Source of the DNA: Haliotis asinina
Lineage: Eukaryota; Mollusca; Gastropoda; Lepetellida; Haliotidae
Assembly: GCF_037392515.1 (NCBI RefSeq)
Contig: NC_090280.1
Location: 73,326,504-73,390,503 of the forward strand
Direction of reading: 5' to 3'
Length of the DNA stretch: 64,000 bases
Shown: in pieces, positions 49,375 to 61,443 of the stretch
Position numbering within the stretch: the stretch's first letter is position 1
Layout of the letters: every line of letters starts with the position of its first letter
The notes under the pieces: generated by a model
Seen by the model: only the letters and a program-made list of their open reading frames with translations
What the model was told of the DNA's origin: nothing
The model's database searches: none
Made by a program: the position numbers and the translations under genes

Positions 49375-52300
49375 TCGGTAGAGGATCCTGAAGGTAGACA
49401 TGAATAATGTGATTAGGGTGGATCATGTGGGTAGAGGTGGATCATGAGGTAGGAATAGATCATGTGGGTACATTTTGATCATGTGGATACTGCTGGATGA
49501 TAAGGGTAGAGATGGGTCATGAAGCTAGTGGGTGTATCATGGAGGTAGGTGATAGAGTGGTAGTGGTAGAGCTGGATCCTGTGGATGTAGTTGGATCATG
49601 AGAGTAGAGGTGAATCATGTGGGTAGCCTTGGATCATGACAATTGAGGTGGATCACATGGGTAGAATTGGATCAAGAGAGAAAGGATGTGCCATGTATCA
49701 TGTAAGTGTGAACTTGTGAGTAGAGGTGATTAGGAGTCTGTCATGCTGGTATACTTGGATCATGAGGGTAGAGGTGGATCACATGATTAGGGGTGTATCA
49801 AGAGGGTAGAGGTGGATCATATGATTAGGGGTGTATCTTGTGTGTATAGTTAGGTCATGAGGATAGAGGTGCATCATGTGCGTGTATTTGGAGCATGGAT
49901 CAAGAGGGTAAAGATGGATCATGTGGGTAGAGTGGATCCTACGGGGAGAGGTGGATAATGAAGGTTGAGGTGGATCCTGTAGTGGAGATGAATCGTGTGG
50001 GTAGAGGTGGATCATGAACATAGAGGTGGATCATGTAGGTAGAGGTCGATCCTGTAGTGGAGATGGATCATGTGGTTAGAGGTGGATCATGTGATACAGG
50101 TGGATCATGTGGGTAGAGGTGGGGCATGTAGGTAGAGGTGGATTTTGAAGGTAGAGGTGATCATGAAAGTAGAGGTGTAGAGGTGGATGATGCAGGTAGA
50201 GGTGGAGCATGTGGGTAGAGGTGGAACATGTAGGTAGATCATGTGGTTGAGTTAGATCATCTGGTAGAGGTGGATCATCTGATTTAGAGTCAATCATTTG
50301 GGTAGAAGTGGATCGTGAGGGTACAGGTGTATCATGTGGGTAGAGGTGGAGCATGGAGGTGGCGGTGGATCATGACAGTAGAGATTGAACATGTGGTAGA
50401 GTTGGATCATGAAGGTAAAGGTGCAGCATGTAGGTAGAGGTAGGTAGAGGTGGGTCATGAAGGTAGAGGTGGATCATGAAGGTAGAGGTGGATCAGAAAG
50501 GTGGAGGTTGAACATGTGGTACAGGTGGATCATGTGGGTAGAAGTGGAGCATGTATGTAGAGGTGGATCAGGAAGGTAAAGGTGGATCAGGAAGGTAAAG
50601 GTGGATCATGTGGTAAAGGTGGATCAGGAAGGTATAGGTGGATCAGGAAGGTAGAGGTTGATCAAGAAGGTAGAGGTGGATCAGCAAGGTAGAGGTGGAT
50701 CAGGAAGGTAGAGGTGGATCAGGAAGGTAGAGGTGGATCAGGAAGGTAAAGGTGGATCGTGTGGTAGAGGTGGATCGGGAAGGTAGAGGTTGATCAGGAA
50801 GGTAGAGGTGGATCATGTGGTAGAGGTGGATCAGGAAGGTAGAGGTGGATCAGGAAGGTAGAGGTGGATCAGGAAGGTAGAGGTGGATCGTGTGGTAGAG
50901 GTGGATCAGGAAGGTAAAGGTGGATCAGGAAGGTAAAGGTGGATCATGTGGTAGAGGTGGATCAGTAAGGTAGAGGTGGATCAGGAAGGTAGAGGTTGAT
51001 CAAGAAGGTAGAAGTGGATCAGTAAGGTAGAGGTGGATCATGTGGTAGAGGTGGATCAGGAAGGTAGAGGTTGATCAGGAAGGTAGAGGTGGATCATGTG
51101 GTAGAGGTGGATCAGGAAGGTAGAGGTGGATCAGGAAGGTAGAGGTGGATCAGGAAGGTAAAGGTGGATCGTGTGGTAGAGGTGGATCAGGAAGGTAGAG
51201 GTGGATCAGGAAGGTAAAGGTGGATCGTGTGGTAGAGGTGGATCAGGATGGTAGAGGTGGATCAGGAAGGTAAAGGTGGATCATGTGGTATAGGTGGATC
51301 AGGAAGGTATAGGTGGATCAGTAAGGTAGAGGTGGATCAGTAAGGTACAGGTGGATCAGGAAGGTAGAGGTGGATCGTGTGGTAGAGGTGGATCAGGATG
51401 GTAGAGGTGGATCAGGAATTTAGAGGTGGATCAGGAAGGTAGAGGTTGATCAGGAATTCAGATGTGGATCAGGGAGGTAGAGGTTGATCAGGAATTTAGA
51501 GGTGGATCAGGAATTTAGGGTTTGATCAGGAATTTAGAGGTGGATCAGGAATTTAGAGGTGGATCAGGAAGGTAGAGGTTGATGAGGAAGGTAGAGGTGG
51601 ATCAGGAAGGTAGAGGTTGATCAGGAATTTAGATGTGGATCAGGAAGGTAGAGGTTGATCAGGAAGGTAGAGGTGGATCAGGAAGGTAGAGGTGGATCAT
51701 GTGGTAGAGGTGGATCAGGAAGGTAGAGGTGGATCATGTGGTAGAGGTGGATCAGGAAGGTATAGGTGGATCATGTGGTAGAGGTGGATCAGGAAGGTAG
51801 AGGTGGATCAGGAAGGTAGAGGTGGATCAGTAAGGTAGAGGTGGATCAGGAAGGTAGAGGTGGATCGTGTGGTAGAGGTGGATCAGGATGGTAGAGGTGG
51901 ATCAGGAAGGTAGAGGTTGATCAGGAAGGTAGAGGTGGATCAGGAATTTAGAGGTGGATCAGGAAGGTAGAGGTTGATCAGGAATTCAGATGTGGATCAG
52001 GGAGGTAGAGGTTGATCAGGAATTTAGATGTGGATCAGGAATTTAGGGGTTGATCAGGAATTTAGAGGTGGATCAGGAATTTAGGGGTTGATCAGGAATT
52101 TAGAGGTGGATCAGGAATTTAGAGGTGGATCAGGAAGGTAGAGGTTGATCAGGAATTTAGATGTGGATCAGGAAGGTAGAGGTTGATCAGGAAGGTAGAG
52201 GTGGATCAGGAAGGTAGAGGTGGATCATGTGGTAGAGGTGGATCAGGAAGGTAGAGGTGGATCATGTGGTAGAGGTGGATCAGGAAGGTATAGGTGGATC

Positions 52301-53835
52301 ATGTGGTAGAGGTGGATCAGGAAGGTAGAGGTGGATCAGTAAGGTAGAGGTGGATCAGTAAGGTAGAGGTTGATCAGGAAGGTAGAGGTGGATCAGGAAT
52401 CTAGAGGTGGATCAGGGAGGTAGAGGTTGATCAGGAATTCAGATGTGGATCAGGGAGGTAGAGGTTGATCAGGAATTTAGAGGTGGATCAGGAATTTAGG
52501 GTTTGATCAGGAATTTAGAGGTGGATCAGGAATTTAGAGGTGGATCAGGAAGGTAGAGGTTGATGAGGAAGGTAGAGGTGGATCAGGAAGGTAGAGGTTG
52601 ATCAGGAATTTAGATGTGGATCAGGAAGGTAGAGGTTGATCAGGAAGGTAGAGGTGGATCAGGAAGGTAGAGGTGGATCATGTGGTAGAGGTGGATCAGG
52701 AAGGTAGAGGTGGATCATGTGGTAGAGGTGGATCAGGAAGGTATAGGTGGATCATGTGGTAGAGGTGGATCAGGAAGGTAGAGGTGGATCAGGAATTTAG
52801 AGGTGGATCAGGAAGGTAGAGGTTGATCAGGAATTCAGATGTAGATCAGGGAGGTAGAGGTTGATCAGGAATTTAGAGGTGGATCAGGAATTTAGGGGTT
52901 GATCAGGAATTTAGAGGTGGATCAGGAATTTAGGGGTTGATCAGGAATTTAGAGGTGGATCAGGAATTTAGAGGTGGATCAGGAAGGTAGAGGTTGATCA
53001 GGAATTTAGATGTGGATCAGGAAGGTAGAGGTTGATCAGGAAGGTAGAGGTGGATCAGGAAGGTAGAGGTGGATCATGTGGTAGAGGTGGATCAGGAAGG
53101 TAGAGGTGGATCATGTGGTAGAGGTGGATCAGGAAGGTATAGGTGGATCATGTGGTAGAGGTGGATCAGGAAGGTAGAGGTGGATCAGGAAGGTAGAGGT
53201 GGATCAGTAAGGTAGAGGTGGATCAGTAAGGTAGAGGTGGATCAGGAAGGTAGAGGTGGATCGTGTGGTAGAGGTGGATCAGGATGGTAGAGGTGGATCA
53301 GGAAGGTAGAGGTTGATCAGGAAGGTAGAGGTGGATCAGGAATTTAGAGGTGGATCAGGAAGGTAGAGGTTGATCAGGAATTCAGATGTGGATCAGGGAG
53401 GTAGAGGTTGATCAGGAATTTAGAGGTGGATCAGGAATTTAGGGGTTGATCAGGAATTTAGAGGTGGATCAGGAATTTAGAGGTGGATCAGGAAGGTAGA
53501 GGTTGATGAGGAAGGTAGAGGTGGATCAGGAAGGTAGAGGTTGATCAGGAATTTAGATGTGGATCAGGAAGGTAGAGGTTGATCAGGAAGGTAGAGGTGG
53601 ATCAGGAAGGTAGAGGTGGATCATGTGGTAGAGGTGGATCAGGAAGGTAGAGGTGGATCATGTGGTAGAGGTGGATCAGGAAGGTATAGGTGGATCATGT
53701 GGTAGAGGTGGATCAGGAAGGTAGAGGTGGATCAGGAAGGTAGAGGTGGAGTATGTGGATATAAGTAGATGATGAGGGTGGAGGTGGATGATATTATTTA
53801 GGTGGATCGTTTGGGTAGAGGTGGATCATATAGTC
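49375..53835. repeat. 18/19-bp minisatellite, 4.5 kb, with higher-order structure
   Basis: The basic unit is gtggatcaggaaggtagag (19 bp), alternating with an 18-bp form gtggatcatgtggtagag and variants aatttagag, ttgatcag and ttcagatg. There are roughly 230 units. Both edges (before about 50080 and after about 53740) are degenerate, while the centre is homogeneous. Long blocks recur in the same order: ggaattcag markers fall near 51453, 51980, 52433, 52830 and 53377, and a unique ttgatgagg variant falls near 51573, 52563 and 53503. This gives a higher-order period of about 0.94-0.99 kb made of two sub-blocks. Minus-strand frames in the array are not genes. Confidence 0.95.
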
Positions 53836-53873
53836 TACGAGACTTAGTTAACTGACTTAACCATTTGACATGG

Positions 53874-53920
53874 AGTGAGTGATTGGTGCTTTACGCCAGA
53901 GTCAGCAAAATGTCAAAACC
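53874..53920 (-). mobile_element. SINE tail fragment
   Basis: gtgagtgattggtgctttac followed by gccagagtcagcaaaatg resembles the reversed common tail. It sits directly after the minisatellite. Confidence 0.4.
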
Positions 53921-54740
53921 GTAACAAATTAATTGTGGAACAGATTCAACCAATTTGTTCCCTGGACTTGCTGAATGCCTCAATAGCAATTGTTAGGTCC
54001 CCGTGTAAATACTCCAGTCTTTTAATTTCCAATGGGAATAGTCAGGACTATGCGGGGAGAATATATTGCATTCGGTTGGAATGTGAATGGGTAAACCTAT
54101 GAGAGGGTAATCACTTGCAAACACTCACTACGCTATGGCAAAAGGGAGAGCTCAAGAAGGGAAAACATCTTAGGGTCACCCCGCTTCAATATGAATAGGG
54201 AGGCCAAAAGACAGGAGAATATCATGATGTCACTAATCTGCAGTGTGAATAGGGAGGACGCTATCAGTATAAATCTCCCCTTGCCAGGCGATCTGCTAAC
54301 ACAAACTGAACGCTAAAGAAATTGTATCAGTGACCAGTACGAACATCTGAAGCTCACGCCAGACACAGAGACTGATCAGAGCCTCTTGTTGTAGAGGAAG
54401 CAACAGTTTGGGGACAATGTTCACCCCGTCGCTATCTTTGATGGATCAGCTTTCAGAACGGGTGACATTCAACGTATTCAGCAAATACTACACCAGGCTG
54501 ACCCAGGTGATGTACTTGCCGAGAGGGGTCAGGGGGACAGGTAATACAGGTAGTACAGAGTTTTAAAAAAAAATGAAAGAAAATAACCCTGAGCGAATTG
54601 GCCTGTTTCTAGGTCACGATTCTGTTTGGTGTCCGGATTAGACAGGTGGAGCTGGGACACACACAGCTGATACACAGTTATACGTAGAATTGATTATCGT
54701 TTCATGACTTCAGCGTGATGTATAACCTGTTTTGCTTGTT
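53921..54740. other. Spacer between the two satellite arrays
   Basis: Unique-looking sequence of mixed composition. A short echo, gaatagggaggcc / gaatagggaggac, occurs near 54195 and 54250. No gene is recognised on either strand. Confidence 0.5.
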
Positions 54741-54841
54741 TGGTTGTTGTTTTACGCCGCAATCAGCCATACTCCAGCAGTATGCGGCGGTATGCGGATC
54801 AGACAATCCAGTGATCAACAGCAAGGCATCGATCTACGCAA
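54741..54841 (-). mobile_element. Partial SINE copy (family 2)
   Basis: gttgttttacgccgcaatca, gccatactccagcagtatgc, cagacaatccagtgatcaac and agcaaggcatcgatctacgc in order; the head is missing. Confidence 0.7.
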
Positions 54842-55259
54842 ATGGTATACAATGTGTGGTGAGGCCTAAATACAACTGCTACATCAGCATATAACACAAA
54901 CCTCGAAATAACGTTACAAGTTTCATGTATATCCACAATCAAATGGTTAGCCTGTCTCACAGCTCTCGGAGCGCATTATTTTCCCTTCCATAGTGTACAC
55001 GTACACAGAATCTCATGCCTATTAAAAGAGTCGCCCGGTAGATTCCAAGGTACAATCCTAGAATCCAGTACTAGTTGAAAGAGCAGCCCCTTAGGATGCC
55101 AAGGTAAAATGAACATACCCAGAGAATAAAATGCTTGGTGAACTACCAGTGTCAAATACCATTCCAAGACCAAAAAAGCCCCTCGTACCCCAATCCTGTC
55201 GCCAAAGCCGGTATACCGATAGAAGAACAGAAACGGACCCGAATACGATTCCAATTCAG

Positions 55260-57902
55260 ATTACACCCCGATGTGTATACAAAGTAGAATACATACCGGA
55301 TATTCCAAGCTTGATGAGATTGGTGCCCGATAGGAATACAAAGTAGAATACACCCCGAGCATTCCAAGCTTGATGAGATTGGTGCCCGATAGGAATACAA
55401 AGTAGAATACACCCCAAGTATTCCAAGCTTGATGAGATTGGTGCCCGATAGGAATACAAAGTAGAATACACCCCGAGCATTCCAAGCTTGATGAGATTGG
55501 TGCCCGATAGGAATACAAAGTAGAATACATACCGAGCATTCCAAGCTTGATGAGATTGGTGCCCGATAGGAATACAAAGTAGAATACACCCCAAGTATTC
55601 CAAGCTTGATGAGATTGGTGCCCGATAGGAATACAAAGTAGAATACACCCCGAGCATTCCAAGCTTGATGAGATTGGTGCCCGATAGGAATACAAAGTAG
55701 AATACACCCCAAGTATTCCAAGCTTGATGAGATTGGTGCCCGATAGGAATACAAAGTAGAATACATACCGGATATTCCAAGCTTGATGAGATTGGTGCCC
55801 GATAGGAATACAAAGTAGAATACACCCCGAGCATTCCAAGCTTGATGAGATTGGTGCCCGATAGGAATACAAAGTAGAATACACCCCAAGTATTCCAAGC
55901 TTGATGAGATTGGTGCCCGATAGGAATACAAAGTAGAATACACCCCAAGTATTCCAAGCTTGATGAGATTGGTGCCCCATAGGAATACAAAGTAGAATAC
56001 ATACCGGATATTCCAAGCTTGATGAGATTGGTGCCCCATAGGAATACAAAGTAGAATACACCCCAAGTATTCCAAGCTTGATGAGATTGGTGCCCGATAG
56101 GAATACAAAGTAGAATACACCCCAAGTATTCCAAGTTGATGAGATTGGTGCCCGATAGGAATACAAAGTAGAATACACCCCAAGTATTCCAAGCTTGATG
56201 AGATTGGTGCCCGATAGGAATACAAAGTAGAATACACCCCGAGCATTCCAAGCTTGATGAGATTGGTGCCCGATAGGAATACAAAGTAGAATACACCCCA
56301 AGTATTCCAAGCTTGATGAGATTGGTGCCCGATAGGAAGACAAAGTAGAATACACCCCAAGTATTCCAAGCTTGATGAGATTGGTGCCCCATAGGAATAC
56401 AAAGTAGAATACATACCGGATATTCCAAGCTTGATGAGATTGGTGCCCCATAGGAATACAAAGTAGAATACACCCCGAGCATTCCAAGCTTGATGAGATT
56501 GGTGCCCGATAGGAATACAAAGTAGAATACACCCCGAGCATTCCAAGCTTGATGAGATTGGTGCCCGATAGGAATACAAAGTAGAATACACCCCAAGTAT
56601 TCCAAGCTTGATGAGATTGGTGCCCGATAGGAAGACAAAGTAGAATACACCCCAAGTATTCCAAGCTTGATGAGATTGGTGCCCCATAGGAATACAAAGT
56701 AGAATACATACCGGATATTCCAAGCTTGATGAGATTGGTGCCCCATAGGAATACAAAGTAGAATACACCCCGAGCATTCCAAGCTTGATGAGATTGGTGC
56801 CCGATAGGAATACAAAGTAGAATACACCCCGAGCATTCCAAGCTTGATGAGATTGGTGCCCGATAGGAATACAAAGCAGAATACACCCCAAGTATTCCAA
56901 GCTTGATGAGATTGGTGCCCCATAGGAATACAAAGTAGAATACACCCCGAGCATTCCAAGCTTGATGAGATTGGTGCCCGATAGGAATACAAAGTAGAAT
57001 ACACCCCGAGCATTCCAAGCTTGATGAGACTGGTGCCCGATAGGAATACAAAGTAGAATACACCCCGAGTATTCCAAGCTTGATGAGATTGGTGCCCCAT
57101 AGGAATACAAAGTAGAATACACCCCGAGCATTCCAAGCTTGATGAGATTGGTGCCCGATAGGAATACAAAGTAGAATACACCCCAAGTATTCCAAGCTTG
57201 ATGAGATTGGTGCCCGATAGGAATACAAAGTAGAATACACCCCGAGCATTCCAAGCTTGATGAGATTGGCGCCCGATAGGAATACAAAGTAGAATACACC
57301 CCGAGCATTCCAAGCTTGATGAGATTGGTGCCCGATAGGAATACAAAGTAGAATACACCCCAAGTATTCCAAGCTTGATGAGATTGGTGCCCGATAGGAA
57401 TACAAAGTAGAATACACCCCAAGTATTCCAAGCTTGATGAGATTGGTGCCCGATAGGAATACAAAGTAGAATACACCCCAAGTATTCCAAGCTTGATGAG
57501 ATTGGTGCCCCATAGGAATACAAAGTAGAATACACCCCGAGCATTCCAAGCTTGATGAGATTGGCGCCCGATAGGAATACAAAGTAGAATACACCCCAAG
57601 TATTCCAAGCTTGATGAGATTGGTGCCCGATAGGAATACAAAGTAGAATACACCCCAAGTATTCCAAGCTTGATGAGATTGGTGCCCCATAGGAATACAA
57701 AGTAGAATACATACCGGATATTCCAAGCTTGATGAGATTGGTGCGCCATAGGAATACAAAGTAGAATACACCCCGAGCATTCCAAGCTTGATGAGATTGG
57801 TGCCCCATAGGAATACAAAGTAGAATACATACCGGATATTCCAAGCTTGATGAGATTGGTGCCCCATAGGAATACAAAGTAGAATGCACCCCGAGTATTC
57901 CA
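55260..57902. repeat. 59-bp HindIII-type satellite, about 45 units
   Basis: The unit begins attccaagcttgatgagatt, continues ggtgcccgataggaatac and ends aaagtagaatacaccccgag plus c. Starts at 55302 and 55361 confirm the 59-bp period. Each unit carries one HindIII site (AAGCTT), lost in one 58-bp unit near 56131 by a 1-bp deletion. Four variant endings (accccgagc, accccaagt, ataccggat, ataccgagc) and two middle variants (gcccgat, gccccat) mark unit types. Minus-strand frames of 885-892 codons are open in all three phases because the unit lacks tta, cta and tca. I do not treat them as proteins. Confidence 0.97.
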
Positions 57903-57995
57903 CTGTGGTAAGAAACAATTTGTTTTAAAGCCATCTGTTTTACACTTTGCTGTAATGTATCAAAAGAAACGAACTACTGATATATCGAATACACA

Positions 57996-58190
57996 GGTTG
58001 GTTGGTTTCCCGTTTAATGCCGCACTCAGCAATAATCCAACTATATGTCTGTACTTATTCGAATCTGGACCAAACAATGCAGTGAACAACAGCATGAGCA
58101 TAGACCCACGATACGAGTCAACACAGTCAACGAGTCTGACCACCCGATCCAGTTAATCGCCCCTTATGACAAGGAATTCCAACCCGGATA
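57996..58190 (-). mobile_element. SINE copy (family 2)
   Basis: + strand order: ggtttcccgtttaatgccgc, actcagcaataatccaac, ttattcgaatctggaccaaa, cagtgaacaacagcatgagc, gaccacccgatccagttaat, cgccccttatgacaagg. Nearly complete; it begins 94 bp after the 59-bp satellite. Confidence 0.8.
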
Positions 58191-58794
58191 GTCAGGAAAT
58201 ATAAAGAGTTTTAACCGATATAAATGACCGAAGCTAAAACCTACCCGAACAGATCATCTCCACGCTGCATAGCCACAAGGACAAATTAGTCCATCTTTCA
58301 TATCAAATATCTTCCCTTTCACTACCAGACACGAAGATTCAACCTGACAAAAACAATTTCCGTTGATGATGACGTTGAAGAGGTCAGCGCCAGACAACTG
58401 ACCGCTGGTCGGACCCGTCACTCCAGAGCAGGTACACGAGTGTAAGTCTTGTACGATGACACTGATGTCATCATGTCATTTGTCCAGACTTCAGTAACTA
58501 TGATGACCGATGTCCACTTGATGTCTGTAATGATGGAAGGATTCCTGTTTGGTCACAACAGTCATGTCGAGGGCGTCTCTTCTTTGCCCGGGGTGTTACG
58601 AAGATTTGAAAGAGGAATGCCCCTCAAGGACACATAGAAGAGTTTTTATTCTTCTAATTGTGAAGGTGGTAGAAAACTGATCCAAAACTCACAGCAGGAT
58701 CCAAGCCACAAACGGGCTGTAGCCAGTCGACTATTGTAAGGACACGTTCAGGTATTTTGGTAGGCGATAACAGTACTTTAACGCTTAATCACTA

Positions 58795-58916
58795 GTGAGT
58801 GGTTATGGTTTTACGTCGCTTTAAGCAATGTTTCAGCGTTATCACGGCTGGGGAGGCTAGAGTGGATTCGTCTCTGGCGTGACAAGCGAATGATTTAACC
58901 ACTGTGCTACCCTTCT
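58795..58916 (-). mobile_element. SINE copy (family 1), decayed
   Basis: gtgagtggttatggttttac, gtcgctttaagcaatg, cagcgttatcacggctgggg, then gtgacaagcgaatgatttaa and ccactgtgctaccct. The central accagaaatgg block and box B are deleted. Confidence 0.7.
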
Positions 58917-59101
58917 GTCCTTTCCTCGGTATTACAGTAATTATACATTGAGTAAATGATATACGATGCTTCTGCGGAGGGCTTTTATTTTTTCCATCTT
59001 GACTGGAACAGGTTCTGTTCACGGAAAGGAATTTGATCATATTATGTCCTGGATCAAATGTTTCCTTTGCTATAAGTGTCTCTGTTGATGATACAGCATG
59101 C

Positions 59102-59260
59102 GTGAGTGAGTATGGTTTTACGCCGCCTTTAGCAATATCGTGGCGAGGGACACCAGAAATGGGCTTCACACATTGTACCCGCGTGGGAAATCGAACGCTG
59201 GTCAGATGTTCGTCCAGCGCGACTAGCGAACACCCTAGCCACTAGGCTACCCCGCCACCA
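59102..59260 (-). mobile_element. tRNA-type SINE copy (family 1)
   Basis: gtgagtgagtatggttttac, gccgcctttagcaatatc, gggacaccagaaatgggctt, cacacattgtacccgcgtgg, gaaatcgaacgctggtcag (reversed box B), cgcgactagcgaacacccta and gccactaggctaccccgcc. One of the best preserved copies; it lacks only part of the ccagcaatatcac repeat. Confidence 0.85.
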
Positions 59261-61324
59261 CGATGAGAAAGGGATTGATCATAGCAGATGTACTGCTATG
59301 ATTGTCATTATTTTTAGCATTACTGGATATTAATAAAGCGCACATGCTTAAGGAGCTGGTATTATTAATAGGATTCAGTTTTACTCCCTTTGAGATTCTT
59401 TTTGATGAAAGACAATTTGGTCAAAGTGTATTTCGATTCAGTGTAACTTCGATCTATCTAACAGAGACTCTCCTGATCTCCTCTCCTGCTGATGGTAATA
59501 CAGATGCGATGACAAAGTATTAACGAGACAATCGTCTCTTTTGCAACACGTTACTTGTTTTGATGTGAAAAGGCTGTCAGACACCTAATGCAGATCAAAT
59601 TAATTTGTCACATGTATTTCTCATTTATTTTTTTTTAAATGAAACTTCTTTTTTTGTACTATTGAGAACTATCACCCTCGTCGGATCCATATTGATGTCA
59701 GTTTTCAAACCACGTCTTTCAGTCATACACACTCGAATCAATGCAAGAGTTATCACTACACTCATACAGCGAATGATTTGACTGACCAGTGACCACGAGG
59801 ATGACCATCCACTGTACTCGACATGCTCTCCCGAGAGGTCAGACAAGTACGAACAGTAATGGCGAAGAGTTGTCAAAAACGGCGCCGGAAAAGTTTATCT
59901 AGCTTAAAAAATGTCAAAAGTGCCCCAAATGTCGGTGACACGTTGTGCTGTACATACAGCCGTTTACACCCTTTTTGCAAATAGTGTGTTTATCATCATC
60001 CAAATATATACATCATATGTCAAGACAAGCACCGATTGCCCGTGTATCTTGGGTCTAGCATCACGCTCCGTGAGCTCATCAGCCAGGTTTGTACCTGTGG
60101 GTGTGAACGAAATATTTGTATTACAAGGAAATATTAACATAAACAACTAAAAAGTCGAAATGTATGAAGGAAGTTAACGTTTGAATTACATAATATATGC
60201 AACATAAAAGCTACATTAGTTTACGACGCACATGTAATTCTGAAATTAGGTTGTAGAGTGTTCAGGTGATTTTTTTGTTAACACAGCGATGATTCTTACA
60301 AATTCGTGTTTGTGTACGACATAGGTTCACATGTATGTTGTATGTTGCAAATCGGCAAAAAATATCATTGCACTACCTCAACACTACAATAACACTACAA
60401 GAATGAAATCTCAAATATTTCCTGACAATGATAGTTTCGTATTGTCTGAACACCGGGGCTTAATTTCATGTGATGGCGTTTAAAACCCCGAAGCATGTTG
60501 ACGAAAGAACACAATGTCGTGTTGTTAAAATCAATATGGCGCACGATCTTCAATTTTGAAACGATATCTGACATCTCAAATATTCAAAAATTTATAACAG
60601 AAAAAATAACAAAAGGCAAGATGTGCTCTAATCAGTGTACTGAACCATCTCCATAACATTTAGGTTTCGCAAATTAGACTCTGCTGTCCTGGGGCGAAAT
60701 GTCCACATTTCGGAGTCGTACTCCGAGAGTTTTCGCGATCTAATAGTTTTCATTGCTGGTGTTAATCTAAATATGCCAATTTATTGCTTCCAAATAAACA
60801 AACTCAGTTCACAGGCGCATGGTGAATGATTAGAGATTTCAAAACAAGAAACTAATGTAAGATGATGAAAACTGCTCTGAAGTTAATGGCAATGGTTTTC
60901 TATTACAAATGTCACATTCCATATTCAATTCCACAATACACGAGCGTCTTTTTCGTATCTGCACATGAACAGATATTGTTTCATCAGTTACTAACATGTT
61001 ACTTTCAGTATCCTGAGTAAGTGAGGGTGAGTGAAGGGATTGTGTGGCCGTTCGAACGATACAAAATTGTTTTCTCTGTCTTGACGTCCAACGTTCTTAC
61101 ATTTTGGGATCTCGTATTGCTTAAAGCTGAGAAGTCTTCTTCCTAAGCTAATAGTATGCAATCACAGGTTTAACGTGACAAGAGCTTTACTTTACATAAG
61201 TTTATAACAGTCCTAATGCTATACTCGCTTTATGGAACTGGGCCCATGCGTACTAGTGACAGAAACTGTCGGAAATACAAATCTGACTACCCGGTCGAGA
61301 ACACTGGTAACGAACAAGGGTGAT

Positions 61325-61443
61325 AATAACCCTTAACACAAATACAGGCTACAAAAAGACGATGACAAAAATTAACACGAACACATGCAACAGAAAGACG
61401 TTGACAGCCCTTAACACGAATACAGGTAACAGAAAGACGTTGA
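61325..61443. repeat. About 40-bp tandem repeat, three copies
   Basis: cccttaacacaaatacaggc, attaacacgaacacatgc and cccttaacacgaatacaggt each precede aac/tac-agaaagacgttgac-like blocks. Copies differ at several sites. Confidence 0.75.

Noticed and set aside
49779-50354. Minus-strand ORFs rich in HLYPHD motifs
   Set aside because: They are translations of the degenerate edge of the 19-bp minisatellite.
49375-57902. CRISPR-like array
   Set aside because: Tandem units have no unique spacers, and the genome is eukaryotic.
55152-57934. Three minus-strand ORFs of 885-892 codons as giant repetitive proteins
   Set aside because: They coincide with the 59-bp satellite, are the same super-repeat in three phases, have no promoter, and follow simply from a stop-free unit. 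Kept as a finding, not as genes.
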